The notes under the pieces: model-generated
The model's database searches: none
Seen by the model: the letters and a program-made list of their open reading frames with translations, nothing else
Told to the model about the DNA's origin: nothing
DNA from: Tubulanus polymorphus
Taxonomy: Eukaryota; Nemertea; Palaeonemertea; Tubulaniformes; Tubulanidae
Reading direction: 5' to 3'
Assembly (NCBI RefSeq): GCF_964204645.1
Contig: NC_134031.1
Location: 20,581,307 to 20,645,306 of the forward strand
DNA length: 64,000 bases
Made by a program: the position numbers and the translations under genes
Part shown: positions 35,901 through 47,727 of the stretch, piece by piece
How the letters are laid out: every line of letters begins with the position of its first letter
Numbering within the stretch: the first letter of the stretch is position 1

Positions 35901-38900
35901 AAGTTAATTGAAAATGAACTAAATTTGATCGAGTTCTCGTCGTTTAACTCACCAGGTAATAATCGCACAGTTCGTATAACCAGAAGTTGAAACACGCCGT
36001 CGTCGCTTGAGGGAAATCATATTTGACGAAACCGTCGTTACACAACTCGACGGCGTGAGCCAGACGACTGAGCACCCATCGATCCATCGGCTGTTCCTCA
36101 CCGGATACCTGCGTTTTTTAAAAAGAGAAAGCGTCATCTACTGGGCCACGGTAAACTATTCGCGGACCAGACTACCTGACATCTCTGAACGTAATAGGTT
36201 TCATCTTATATTAGAGACCAGGGCCCAGTTCCACAGTTGTGAGTTAGAGTGAACTCTCGGTTAAAATCAGTTCATTTTCAATGAGTTAAATCTTAACTCA
36301 CAACTGTGGAACTGGGTGTATTGTTACTTCTACAGCGGTCAGCAGTATTTCAGACTTTGATCTTCTTTTAGTTATACATATCTTCTGAATTAATGACTCA
36401 CCATATGTTGCGGTAACGGTTTATAATCTTCGCCGAGATTCATCAACGCGAATTTCGTCGCGTTCCAAAGTTTATTACAGAATTTCCTGTAACCGAGCAC
36501 GCGTAATACATCCAGATTGATATCTCTACCTACAATCAATTATCTCATATATACAGCAACTTATGAGAACTGTGACAAGGATCTGCAGGGGTTTCAAGGC
36601 AAAGTTTCATTCAAATTTTTTGTTTAGTTGCTTCATCTTTTTAGCGCGAGAACTAGAACTAAAACTGAACCGCTTCTTCAAGAAACTTTTTCATAGAAAA
36701 ATGTCAAGTTAAGTTTGAGCGAAAATTTCATCATTTTCAATGTTGAACCCCTGCAGTGAAATCGGCCCAGGTTTGCTAATAATGTTGACAGGAGTCGGTT
36801 TTAAATACTTCAATTTCAACGAAATTCGAACTGGAAATAAACCAACTGTCTACTTACCTTGTGAAGTATAAGCGCATAACGCAAACCGTAACGCGTCTGT
36901 ACCACATTCTGGAATACCGTTTGGATAATCAGCTCTTTGTCCAGCTTTTGCTTTTTCTACTTCTTTCTTATCTAAATTTCCACCATCGAGCAGTTTTTGC
37001 AGATTCTATAAAACATTACTAAAATGTTACCGAAACTGGTCTAGATAATCGTCATTGGTTTAATAATAACAAAACCAAAATACCAATAGATCGGTCTTAA
37101 ATCTAAATCTTGTCTATAAACAACTGCTTGAGGGACTTATAAGGTTTAACTACAAAGAAGTGTTTCTATCCTTAACCAAAACACCTGGGGCTGGTTGCAT
37201 AGTCATGGCTTAGACTTAAGATCAGTCTTAGACCAACTTAGTTCTATAGCCAATCTAACTAACAACTTAACACTGACCAGTTTTAAGATTTAAGACCACT
37301 TTTGGGCTTAAGTCACGACTGTGCAACTGGCCCCTGATCTTAAATGACAATCATTCAGCATGAAGGTCTCATTCTGAATACGGTTAAATTTCAATATTAT
37401 AAGTAGTTGTTTACACTACAATAGGGAATGATGTCTTACCTCTAATGTGATACCGTTTATCACATCTACAGGATCGATGACATTTCCTAACGATTTACTC
37501 ATTTTACGACCGTGAGCATCGCGCACCATAGCGTGTAAATAAACCTGTAATTAATAATCATCGTTCAACAACATCGTTCTACTGGAGCTAACTACATTTT
37601 ATCTGTTAAACTCAGGCCCAAGAGTACAATAGCCTGTATGTTCCTTTTACCCGTGGAGAGATGACTGATATACAGTAAGAAATGGGCTAGGTCTATACAA
37701 ATTGATTGAATGCATCTGAGGATACTAATTATTGCTATTTCATTAAAATTTGAATGATATAGTTCAAATCATAACATATTTTAAAGGATTATCTGATCGG
37801 GGGATGGCTGCCATTTTTGTTTGCCCCTATTCTACAAATCGGTTTACCTTTTACCGCCAAAAGAAGTCAAAATTTCACATACCTCCTTGAATGGCAACTG
37901 ATCGAGTAACTCCAGACCCAACATAACCATTCGAGCCACCCAGAAAAACAAAATATCATGCCCGGTCTCGAGGAGCGTTCCGGGATAGAATACTTTCAAT
38001 TCTTCCGTCTGCAAAAACATTAAAACATCAACCATTTTTAAATTACAATTTATCATTACATAGGAAATAATGATTTCATGAAGCGAATAATAACCTGATC
38101 GGGCCATCCAAATATCGAGAATGGGAACAATCCAGAAGAGAACCAGGTATCCAACACATCCTCATCTAAAAACAAATGGGGATCATATTGTATATTTCTA
38201 AAAGCAGATAAATCATTTACTGGTGCATAACATTATAGATCTAATGAATAATTACTTGTCTGGTAATTATTGAGGGTATGACCAGAGGTCACGAATAACT
38301 AAGGTTACGGAAATCTTGGGTTTTACTAATACTTTTCCCCAAACTATGGCATGATCTATGGTACTTTCTGCTTATACAGCATCGGTATCACATCAGTAAA
38401 ACCAAATTAGCGAAGAACCAAAATCAGGATCACGGTATTTCTACTTAAATTTCACTTGCTTTTTCCCTGACACTTGTTCAATATACAAACCTTGTTCAAG
38501 TTTGATTTTTTCCAATGGTACGTTAAATTTCTGGGCGGCTTTCGTTTTGGCTTCTTCAATCGTTCGTCCGCTGACCCAATACTCATTATCATCTTTCTAT
38601 CAATGAAAATTCAGCGGATGAATATTCCTAATTCTCATACACGGAAATTTCTACTCTACCGTCAAATGAATCCAAAAACATAATCAAAATCTATTACTTT
38701 TATCGTACCAACTTAAGTGGTAAAAGTTAATTAGTCCTTGTTTACTCAGTGAGGAACAACCATCAATAATTAACTGTTTTAGAAAAGTATTTACCATTCC
38801 CTGTTTTGCCGATGGGTCGTCAATGGTGATGAAATAAGCCGGTATTCGATGACCCCACCACAGTTGTCGAGATATGCACCAATCTCTGAATGATAAAATC

Positions 38901-41900
38901 AACACTGTTATCCAAGGTAAAGATGAATTAAAATCAAGATTATAAAGATGTACGATTACTGCAGATTTCTAGTTCAGCTTTCCGTGCAAAAATCATGAAA
39001 TTACTTACCTGCAATTGTCGAGCCAAGCAAACCAAGTTTTGTTGTGCATATCGGGTATCAATTTCAGATCTCCATTTTTCACAGCCTACATAAAGAGACA
39101 ATATGAAATACCTCTACAACATAAATGGGAATAAAGAAAGTTGAAAATTTTATGCTCAAAACTTGGTTTCAAATTCCTGCTGAGGGAAAGACGGTGGGTC
39201 TGCCCCGATCAGTGGGTATCTTGCCAGTTCATGTTGAATAGAAGATTGTTTAGACGAATCAGAATTCACAACTTTGAAAATTTGGACATATGACTATAAC
39301 TATATTGAGTACACACTGCATTTCAGTGTATCGTTAGTTCACTAATATTTCAGGATGTTTGACTAAAGTAACAATTACATGGATACATCGCACCGCGGGG
39401 TTGAGTCTGGATTATTAACCGGGAGGGTAGAATCGTAGAGGTATATTTACAGACTAACCTGTACAGCTCGTTCAGCCATGTTTGCACAGTTGACGTACCA
39501 CTGCGGTTTTAACATTGGTTCGATGATATCTTTACTGCGACTACACGTAGGTACGACCATAGGATTATCGTCGGTACCGCGGTACAGACCTTTCTCCTCG
39601 AGGGCTTTCAATACGGCTTTCCTCGCGTCGAAACGTTTCATACCCTATTATAATACGAGGTACAAATATCAGTCGCGATCAACATTTCGAGCAACCTTTA
39701 TGAGCACCAGGGCCCGGTTTTATAGACTGGTATCAACTTTAACCCAAATCATTTTCAGTTGAGTTAAACCCCCGGGTTAAAGATAATACCAGTCTATAAA
39801 ACTGGGCGCTGGATACCAGATCTATTTACACAATTATGATGCCAAACTTACGGAGAATTGTCCACAACCGTCAGCGATGAGACCGGTATCTGTTAACATC
39901 GTTAGGAAGGGAAGATTGTGGCGTTTACCGACGTCGTAATCATTAGGATCATGAGCCGGGGTTATCTTAACAGCACCTACAAAACAACATATAACAATTC
40001 AATTCATCGATTTCTTAAAATGATACTCTATTCGAGATATTAGTTCCTTCTCGTTTTATGACTACCACCGAGGTTCAGAGTTATAACTGCTAAAATATTT
40101 CAGGGGTTCTCTGATGGGAGGGATAGTCGGAATTTATCTATATTCCAGATACTATTTGTTTTCATTACCAAATTTTTAAATTTTTTAGGCAAGCATCTAT
40201 TTTTTACATCAATCTGACCACAGAAATAGAATAAAATATGAATTTCACTTACCGGTACCGAAGCTCATGTCGACGAAATCGTCGTGAACAATCGGTAATT
40301 TACGATCACAGAACGGATGCAAGACGTATTTTCCGTGATAGTTTTTGTAGCGTTCGTCGCTAGGATGAACAGCGACGGCCGTATCACCGAGCATTGTTTC
40401 AATACGTGTCGTAGCAACTACTATTTCATCATCTATAAAAACAAACGAAAATGTCAAGAATTTGTTCTTCGGGGGCCAGTACCATAGTCGAGACTTACGA
40501 CCAAAAGAGGTCCTAAATATCCTATAAGTCTGGGGTCGGTTCCATAGTCATGACTTGAGACCAAAAGTAGTCTTAAATCCTAAGATTGGTCTTAGTTGTT
40601 AGATTGGCTATAGAACTAAGTTGGTTTTAGACTGGTCTCAAGTCTAAGCCATCACTGTGGAACCAGCCCCTGGTCTTAAGTTGTTAGATTGGCTATAGAA
40701 ACCAAGATGGTCTTAGACTGGTCTTAAGTATAAGCCCTATCTATGGAACCAGCCCTATGAATTGAATTGAAATCTTTTACGAGATAAATGAAAACATGAT
40801 ATGATTAATGATCAGAATTAACATTAACATAGACTGTTTTGAAGCAGTTATAAAGACAAACAATAATCTGTTTGATTTTGATATGTTTTCACCTGAACCG
40901 TCCACTTTATAGGCAAATGATACGAGAACACCGAATTCTACTTTATCTTTGTACCCAGGAACAGCTAGCAGAGTTCGTCCAGTGAGTTCTTTCTTATCCA
41001 CCTGAATGCAACAGAAATAATTCCAGATAATTCGTGCCTCAGTTCATTATAAAGCCGGACATAAGTTGGCCTTATGACAGCCAGCCATTCATTGCGAGGT
41101 CAGTGATAACTACGCAAAGACCTATCAACTTACACACACCCTTGTGACGGCTAATAATGAATTCGCTGTTGTGACTGACGATCGAGTCACACGTACTCAC
41201 TGACAATCACGCCATCTGATTACTAGGTCGTGACAAATAATAATGAAAACTCTGAAAATAAAAACTGGTCCCATTTACCTCGATGTCTGAAATGGCGGAG
41301 TTTAATGTACACGACCAGTTGACCAGACGATTAGCTCGGTAAATCACTCCTTTTTCGTGCAGACGTATAAACGCTTCCGTTACGGCTTGGCAAAGTTTCT
41401 GAAAAAGTCAATAAAAATATAAAACTTAAGACTGATCATCTGTGGATGTTAGATTCGCTATAGAACTTCAGTGTTTACTGTAAGCTATGACTGTGCAACT
41501 GACCCGTGGTTTATATAATAGATATTACCAGTGATTATTACTACTTACTGGATCCATAGTGAAACACGCTCGGTCCCAATCAAACGAGCCACCAATTTTC
41601 TTCAATTGGTCGTATATATGATGTCCTTTCCTGTACAACGATATTAATTTATCAATTACATTAGTTCTGGTAAACATTCTAATCGAGGATGTTTCCTACT
41701 TACTCATCTTTCCACTTCCAAACTTCAGCGACGAACTTCTCGCGTCCGAGATCGTGTCGCGTGATGCCTCGTTCCTTCGCTAGTTTTTTCTCGACGACGA
41801 CCTGAGTGGCGATACCTGCGTGATCGCAGCCCGGGTTCCACAGCGCCATTTTACCTTTCATACGATTCCTGCAGAATCAGAACACATTATCAATCTGCGA

Positions 41901-43613
41901 CGCTCCTTCACACATTTACCATTGGTTAGTGAGGTTTTGATGGGCAGAAAAAAACTAATTTCTATTGAAGCCCCAGAATTGCCCTTTTTGCTAAATTCTA
42001 ACGTGGAGTCCTTCCTTGGGACTGAAATGCATTTTGTTTTTTGATGGAAATGTAATTTGAAAAGGCCTTCGTTCATTTTATTCCGATATGTCCGGGGTGA
42101 AATCTGTCTGTACTTACCACCTGGTAATAGCATCTTCAACAGCGTTTGTAAGAGCGTGACCAAGATGTAGCAAACCTGTGACGTTAGGCGGAGGAATAAC
42201 CATCATAAAAATGCCTTTATTATTCTTTGCTTCCGATAAACTTTTCCTCTATAAATAAAAGAACAAACCACTGAATATCCCATACAGCTGATAGAATCCG
42301 TTTGATTTTACGCGAGATATAGCAATCTCAACAAATTTTCCTGACTTTCCCCCGATTTTTAGCTTTTTTTGATAACATTTCCTTGACTTTTCCTTGATTT
42401 CTAGAAAAAGTGGCTGCACCATGTTTTATGATATAAGCCTATAAAGCTTTTTCAAGGAAGAAGGCAAACGAAATGACATCATCCCCGAACTTACCCCGTA
42501 TTCAGGTTTAAAGAATCCACTTTTTTCCCACCAATCGTACCAGGCAGCTTCAACATAACGTGGACTGTATGCATCAGGCATTGCACAAGATGTATCTGAA
42601 ACACATTATAAACAGTATGCTAACCCGAATGAAGATTTTCCTCGATTCAGACTATATTTTCATAATCTTATCATGAGGGCTCAGACATGATGAGACTTGC
42701 CATGTATTCGTGAAAAACAGAGCTTCTGACTATGAAGAGCCTATGATTGAGCTACTTTTTAAATGTCCTGATTTTAAAGAAAAGAGCCAGTATTCCCTGC
42801 AGGGAAAAATAAATCTGGAATTTCCTGATTTTTCCTGATCTATAAGAACCCTGATCTCAAGGGTCTTTCATGTAAATCACGATCGCCGATATTTTGCATT
42901 TTAATCAAGTCTTTCATTTTCTGGTGTTTTTTACCTTTTTTCTCGCCTTTTGGAGTTGGAATATCGTACGTGATGACATCACTGGGCGACTTTTCCTTTT
43001 TTGGTTTCTTTTTCTAAAATGAGAAAGCATGTAGTGTAGAAAATGAGCAGTGATCATCAAACCCAAGAGTCATTTATCAACCATTTGAATAAAAAATCTT
43101 AGTTTTTTTCTGAGGTTGCAAGTTTTTCTGAATCAACTGATTATTAACAGAATCAAAGATCAATACTTTGCTCAGGGAGGATGTAGTTCACTGACAGACA
43201 GAACAGTAGGGTTCTTGGTGAAAGATAGGTTAAGACAATGTTGTCTTGTAACAAAGTTGGGGTCCAACTGCAATCAATCCAAGCTTTATCCTAGCATAAA
43301 CACAAGGTAGTCCTCAGTGTGTTTTGGATACTGAATATTGCGCGCGGCCGCATTATAAGCAGTCCGCTGCTGGCAGCGTCTGTCACAACGGAAAAAGCCA
43401 AAAGCCTACCTCGTTGTTTGAGCTGTTTTGCTGTTTCTGCGCCATTTTCTCTTGTTTCGCCTTGAACTTTTCTAATTTCGCTTTCTTTTGAGCTTCTTTC
43501 TTCAGTTGAGCCGGGGTTTTCTGCTTCAGTTCGTCGCCGTGATTATTATCCGCTTCATTCTGACACGATGAATCAGCGGCCACGACGCAGCCGGTTTTTT
43601 CGGTGTCTGCCAT
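32922..43613 (-). CDS. VARS1: Cytosolic valine--tRNA ligase (valyl-tRNA synthetase), complete
   Basis: Class Ia synthetase that activates valine, charges tRNA-Val and edits mischarged threonine. Twenty-five exons read in consistent phase, giving 1068 aa: 43410-43613, 42935-43013, 42495-42595, 42118-42248, 41704-41868, 41549-41630, 41279-41398, 40893-41001, 40253-40432, 39852-39976, 39459-39644, 39009-39085, 38795-38885, 38491-38596, 38095-38165, 37883-38008, 37440-37544, 36858-37005, 36402-36529, 35953-36108, 35208-35414, 34558-34672, 34130-34306, 33655-33803, 32922-32990. The catalytic signatures HLGH and KMSKS, the editing domain, the anticodon-binding domain and the C-terminal coiled coil are all present. 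Eukaryotic cytosolic type is indicated by the Lys-rich N-terminal extension. The vertebrate GST-like N-terminal domain is absent. Confidence 0.96.
35646..35880. repeat. Second copy of a dispersed 220-bp repeat
   Basis: Aligns by eye to about 1630-1840 throughout (gtcaacattttactggtgac, aaattgctgaagaaagatgc, tttttcccaatttccctg). No ORF, and no clear terminal repeats. It is in a VARS intron. Confidence 0.65.
36221..36317. mobile_element. MITE-like hairpin element in VARS intron
   Basis: Near-perfect hairpin: 'cccagttccacagttgtgag' at the left and 'ctcacaactgtggaactggg' at the right, with a short loop. Same family as 10244-10360. Confidence 0.75.
37197..37334. mobile_element. MITE-like hairpin element in VARS intron
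   Basis: Ends 'ggggctggttgcatagtcat' and 'cgactgtgcaactggcccc' are inverted repeats. The interior has matching arms (cttagacttaagatcagtct / taagatttaagaccac). Related to 40472-40757. Confidence 0.7.
39305..39402. repeat. Fragment related to the 49.33-49.49 kb insertion
   Basis: The stretch 'cagtgtatcgttagttcact' ... 'acaattacatggatacatcg' matches 49350-49470 in the right GPCR duplication unit. No coding capacity. Confidence 0.5.
39707..39812. mobile_element. MITE-like hairpin element in VARS intron
   Basis: Ends 'ccagggcccggttttataga' with ctggtatc, and 'gataccagtctataaaact'-like right arm ending gggcgctgg, form a long hairpin. The central arms (aactttaaccca / gggttaaagata) also pair. Confidence 0.65.
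40472..40757. mobile_element. Nested or tandem hairpin elements in VARS intron
   Basis: A full copy (about 40531-40672, ends tggggtcggttccatagtca and actgtggaaccagcccctgg) is flanked left by a half copy (ggggccagtaccatagtcga) and right by another (gttagattggctatagaaac ... atggaaccagccc). This suggests insertion of one copy into another, or tandem amplification. Confidence 0.6.
42118..43613 (-). other. VARS1: VARS N-terminal extension and HIGH motif exons
   Basis: Exon 1 starts [15 protein letters not shown] and continues into a Lys/Gln-rich helix ([20 protein letters not shown]). In vertebrates this helix follows a GST-like domain. Exon 2 (42935-43013) adds [20 protein letters not shown]. 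Exon 3 (42495-42595) has [20 protein letters not shown]. Exon 4 (42118-42248) has [20 protein letters not shown], where HLGH is the class I HIGH signature contacting ATP. Confidence 0.95.
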
Positions 43614-44380
43614 TTTTTCTAAGGATATTTTACCCGCTTAACCTACTGAGATATGACATGACGATATATTTCTGTAGAAACTGAATGGGTAGATCGCGAG
43701 TCAGCCAGCCAGCGATAAAAATAGACAAATTGTCGAAAAATATACCTCGAATGGTGCAATTCCTAGCAGACCAATGCTTCAAGAGGTAGAGACTTGTTCG
43801 TATCTGGCAAAGTCGTACGTATACGCGGCACGCTGTATCTAATCGAGGTCGAATCCCGCTAAAATACTTCGAGTTGACTCGACTACGGGTAGAAGCCTCG
43901 CTTGCCAGGGTTCGGTATCGCCCTCCGAACTCGCTTTAGCTTAGTGGGTTCGAATCCCATGACGGGTGAAGATGACTAGGAAGTTTAAGAAATAACTCAT
44001 GATATTCGAGCATCCAAAGCCTCTTGCAACGTTTTTCACACTCCTATCCTTATAGCACAAAAAAACAATTGCTGATATGTGCGTTGCACAGGGCCCTGGT
44101 TCTGGGTGTTTAGTTTGTGAATGTGATTCTTGTCGCCAAAGTTCTGTTTTGTTTCTGTGAACTTCGTACTTCTCGTGCAAAGCAAAAAAATTTAATGAAT
44201 TCAAAATTGAATGGCCATTTAATGACCCAGGTGGGCCACGACATTTGACCGCAGCCTACATGGACGTTCTCTTTGTACGATATCAATCGTTTATATATGA
44301 CATTAGTTTCAGTCCGTTGATCAGTCTTTACCCAGAGTTAATAGGTTACCGCTACTACTAGAAAATATAATTGATCAAAA
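43614..44380. other. VARS upstream region and possible bidirectional promoter
   Basis: No TATA box is obvious. At about 43838-43965 there are two B-box-like motifs (gaggtcgaatcccgc and ggttcgaatccc), the second fused to an A-box-like tagcttagtggg. This is a SINE or tRNA relic, not a tRNA. The region separates divergently transcribed VARS and Ly6-type genes. Confidence 0.45.
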
Positions 44381-44410
44381 ATGGGACAGACGCTTAGGAC
44401 ACTTCAGCGG
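44381..44410 (+). other. Possible leader exon with short upstream ORF
   Basis: AAAATGGGACAGACG... encodes MGQTLRTLQR and runs into a strong donor GTAAGTAC at 44411. An acceptor at about 44817 (ttctatttctttag) precedes the Ly6 start. If these splice together, the upstream ATG frame is +1 relative to the Ly6 ATG and ends at a TAA overlapping exon 2 of the Ly6 gene, so it would act as an overlapping uORF. Alternatively it is the first exon of another gene. Confidence 0.3.
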
Positions 44411-44835
44411 GTAAGTACACGTACGAATAGAGTACTGAAAATTGAAATTGGCCGATTGATTAAAACAGTCTCTCTACGACTTGGAATACACGATGTACAC
44501 GCAGCCCTAACACGCGTCGAAATCGCACCAACTTAGTTTTTATATCTTGTTTCGGTCGTTTTCCACGTACGTGTAAATAGTCCGAAAGCCTTTTATTGTG
44601 GTTTTTCTCGGGTATATGTTGATCCTGCAGACTAGATTGAAAAGAAGCACATTATTTTTGAAACGCAAATTATCCAGATGAGAATATCGGATCCTGCCGG
44701 GATTCGCACACTGTGCAGCTCCAATAGGATGTGTTTCTCCGTTAAGGGGTCCATGGGGTTTATTTACGCTATCATTATTTGTTCTATTCTATTTTTTTCT
44801 ATTTCTTTAGTTCCTCGTGTTGGCGCGGGCTCAAA

Positions 44836-45861
44836 ATGGAAATATATCGTGTGATCTTCTTCCTGTTTCTATTCGATTTTTTGTTCGTAGGTGAGTTTAG
44901 AGATTAGTGAGAGACGCAAGCTCCGGGATACCCGAAAAATTGTCATGTATATTCTCAAATATTGATACCGGTAATTCAACTTAAAAGCTTTGATATAGTC
45001 ATTTGGTAGTGATAAAGACAGTAAATTTTAATACGCAGCCTCCTAAATTAATCGCATCCTTGAAATACTCGCTATATCGAAAAGCTTGACTTATCAATCA
45101 AATATCGATTTATTATATTCTCTGTAGTCGATGGTTCGAACTGTTACCAATGCGAATACGGTAATTTTGAACATAAAACGTCACCAAAACTATTCCTGCA
45201 AACGGTACGTACTTTCTGAAGCTGATAACATTGATATCAGTGGCACGAGTCTTGGTAAATCTCAAACTGCGAGACGTAAAAATACATCTTTTTCGATCTT
45301 TTCAAAGGTCGAAGCTGCGCAGCTACGAAACAGCCGTTTAAAAATCCGCAGTATTTCCTACTGTACAAACCAGACTGACAAGCTTATAGCGGATAAATCG
45401 TCAAATATCTACCATCCTCATCGATGTAGTACTTCCAGGTGTATGGTAAGTTGAACTGCGAGAAGAGCCTTTTTATCTTGAAAAATTGATTTTGAAATCG
45501 GAAATCAAAGTACAGATATAGTCGGATTTTAGTCGATTTTGATTTTGGTCGTTTTTACCATTCCCACTCGAACAATCGATATAGTTTAGGATATTCTATG
45601 AGGTTTTCTAATATCATAAGAATCAACCATGCATTATATGATTTTCCCTTTTAGAAAGAAATTATCACTCTTCACGATGGATCGTTTTTCATGACAAGAA
45701 AATGCGATTCGTTATGCGAACAAAGTTACAAAAACGAGAACATGTTTACTGTTGAGACTAAGTGCTGTAATTACCCAGATTATTGTAATTCGTCTACCCA
45801 ACTACAGGGGACATTGACTGTATTATCATTCATAATTGTATCTTTACACTTTCGATTTTAG
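44836..45861 (+). CDS. Ly6/uPAR-type three-finger protein, probably GPI-anchored
   Basis: Four exons in phase: 44836-44890, 45128-45204, 45308-45445, 45655-45861 (158 aa). The first encodes a hydrophobic signal peptide (MEIYRVIFFLFLFDFLFV). The second starts the mature domain with NCYQCEY, the standard Ly6 opening. The third has YCTNQ and RCSTSRC. The last has RKCDSLCEQS and KCCNYPDYCN, the hallmark CC-x4-CN ending of the three-finger fold. A hydrophobic C-terminus (LTVLSFIIVSLHF) follows, as expected for GPI attachment. A poly(A) signal AATAAA lies at 45864. Family members sit on the cell surface as receptors, modulators or adhesion proteins; the ligand here is unknown. The last 29 coding bases are duplicated at 48132-48160. 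Confidence 0.85.
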
Positions 45862-46393
45862 CAAATAAAAGTATTTTATGATTTTGTAATTAGTTTGTAT
45901 TTTTCTAAATTCATCGCGAAACAACTTCACGTAATTGACCTTTGATGATCCGTGGGTGTGCAGAAGGGATTAAGGGTCTCCAGGATCTATCTCTTCGAAC
46001 TGGTCTTCCGATCGATATGAAACAGAGTTTATCTTTCAGTTTTTTCATTCTAATCTATAAACCCACCTCTCAACCCAATAACTCATATAATTTCTGATAT
46101 TTGTAGTGAGAAATATGTTACTACGTCACTCAGTTTATACATGTATTAAAAATTCTAGTGCGGGCGGTTCAAATTCAAATTCAAGTTTCACGGAATGCAA
46201 AATATACACAGAAATTAGACAAAAATGAAATTTATCTTCAAATACGAAATAGGCCTAGTTAAATGAAAAAATTTTTCGTCTATTTTGGTATTGGTTATTT
46301 CATATTCAATATCTACAGCTTTTTAACCGTTTTAGACTTGACCACAGAATGTGTAGTATCATATATTTTCGGGTATTTTTTACGTGTCACACC

Positions 46394-46515
46394 AGTTTCG
46401 ATACATTTTTGCTGTCAAATGGGCTATTGATAAATAGTATCTATAGCATGGGGCACGAAAAATGTAGTCCAGATAGTGATAATTTATGAAGCCGAATTTC
46501 CAAAGCTCTATATCA
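46394..46515 (-). pseudogene. Decayed GPCR fragment (left unit)
   Basis: About 120 bp (agtttcgatacatttttgct ... ccgaatttccaaagctctat) align to 47346-47463 within the adjacent GPCR coding sequence (TM2-TM3 region, antisense). The alignment has internal changes that break the frame. It is a relic of a third, older receptor copy. Confidence 0.7.
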
Positions 46516-46722
46516 TTTATTTCTGTTTCAAATAGACAAGGAAATGTGTCACCAATTTTGCAAGCGTGTTACAGACCATTACATCTTACAAGCCAAATGT
46601 ATCCAAAAGATTAGTGAGAAATTCCCAACATTTCATCATCATTTCATACCAGTAAGTCGACCGTAAATACTGTCCAAATAAGACTAAAAAAATCAAGCTA
46701 AAAGACAAAAACGGTTTTTTTT

Positions 46723-47727
46723 TCATGGGAAGGTTGACTTTGGACATTGACAAAATGAATTTCGGACAATTTTTCGAAACTTAACACTTGACAGACAATA
46801 CAGAAAGAAATTAACACATGAATCGACTTGCGAAAAAAAGGATTTTAAATAGTTCAAATACACCCGCAGGATTCCCATCAAAGCTAGAATTCGGTCAACG
46901 AGCATTGGACTTTCGCAAACAAGATAAACGATAACTGAGGACAAGGCTAACATTGTAGCTTGTACGTCACCGGTACCGACTGAGGACGACTTGGAAATCT
47001 CTTTACGTCGTGATGTTGCTCTGATAACGATTCTGATCAATCCGATATTAGTAATTGAGATAATTACTAGCGGTATCACTGCGATGGGTATGATATTTGT
47101 TAAACGACCAGCCATCCGTCCATCCGGGTGAATAGCCTCGTCAAACATGATGAGATTAAACAAAGGACAATCATTGTATACAGATTTCAAGATTTTAAAA
47201 CGCCAACGATAGACGTGTGTCATAAAACAGAAACAAAACAGTCCCACAACAGCGAACGTACATCTTTTTTGAGTAATGGTTGCTCTTGATTTCAGCGGGA
47301 ATGACAGTTGCAACCAGCGCTCAATACTGATCATAGCTATCAGCCAGTTTCGATACATTTTAACCGTCAAGTGCGCTATAGATACATAGTATTTGAGGTA
47401 AGGAGCGAGAAGACTTCTGTCCAGATAGTGATAATTTATAAAGCCGAATTTCCAAAGCTCTATAAACTCTGGAAGGTTGAAGTAACAAAAACTGAGAATG
47501 AGATAAAGAGAATCGACGACAGCTAGAATACTGAGTAAGTAGTATGTAGTGACCACACTCGAGTACATGCGTCTCAAAACAATGTAACTCAAACAGTTAC
47601 AAATCAAACCACTCGCACATACAACTGTACCACCGATAATTATAATATGTATTCGTCGTTCAGCATCATCCCAGAACCGTTGACTCAAACACTCGTGAGT
47701 TGTGTTGGATTGATTATTGTCAGACAT
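46723..47727 (-). CDS. Intronless rhodopsin-like GPCR, FMRFamide-receptor-like, copy 1
   Basis: 334 aa with no intron. N-terminal NQS and NTT glycosylation sites precede seven hydrophobic segments: TM1 about 28-52 (ICNCLSYIVLRR), TM2 60-83, TM3 ending with ISIERW in place of DRY, TM4 near 155-172, TM5 near 213-235, TM6 with VCESP in place of CWxP, and TM7 with VNFFLYCLSS in place of NPxxY. The tail has KFRKIVRNSFCQC, with cysteines suitable for palmitoylation. These variants are typical of the FMRFamide/peptide-receptor-like group that is often expanded in invertebrates (family knowledge). No Cys is visible at the top of TM3 (3.25), although extracellular loop 2 has NDCPLF. The ligand is unknown. 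Confidence 0.88.
   Translation of the reverse strand: MSDNNQSNTTHECLSQRFWDDAERRIHIIIIGGTVVCASGLICNCLSYIVLRRMYSSVVTTYYLLSILAVVDSLYLILSFCYFNLPEFIELWKFGFINYHYLDRSLLAPYLKYYVSIAHLTVKMYRNWLIAMISIERWLQLSFPLKSRATITQKRCTFAVVGLFCFCFMTHVYRWRFKILKSVYNDCPLFNLIMFDEAIHPDGRMAGRLTNIIPIAVIPLVIISITNIGLIRIVIRATSRRKEISKSSSVGTGDVQATMLALSSVIVYLVCESPMLVDRILALMGILRVYLNYLKSFFSQVDSCVNFFLYCLSSVKFRKIVRNSFCQCPKSTFP

Larger units (their letters stand above)
32922..38165 (-). other. VARS1: VARS KMSKS, anticodon-binding and C-terminal exons
   Basis: Exons 38095-38165 ([15 protein letters not shown]) and 37883-38008 ([20 protein letters not shown]) finish the core. Exon 37440-37544 carries [17 protein letters not shown] with the KMSKS loop. 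Exons 36858-37005 to 35208-35414 form the helical anticodon-binding domain ([54 protein letters not shown]). Exons 34558-34672 to 32922-32990 include the C-terminal coiled coil ([20 protein letters not shown]) and end LATLGKMQ with TGA at 32922-32924. Confidence 0.95.
38491..40432 (-). other. VARS1: VARS editing (CP1) domain exons
   Basis: Exon 40253-40432 has [20 protein letters not shown], the conserved editing-site segment. Exon 39852-39976 has [20 protein letters not shown], with the conserved Asp that contacts the misacylated amino acid in this family. Exons 39459-39644 and 39009-39085 continue the domain ([27 protein letters not shown]). Exons 38795-38885 and 38491-38596 ([34 protein letters not shown]) return to the Rossmann core. 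Confidence 0.93.

Noticed and set aside
43838-43965. tRNA genes suggested by two GGTTCGAATCC boxes
   Set aside because: A and B boxes are fused or isolated, with no cloverleaf; treated as a SINE or tRNA relic.
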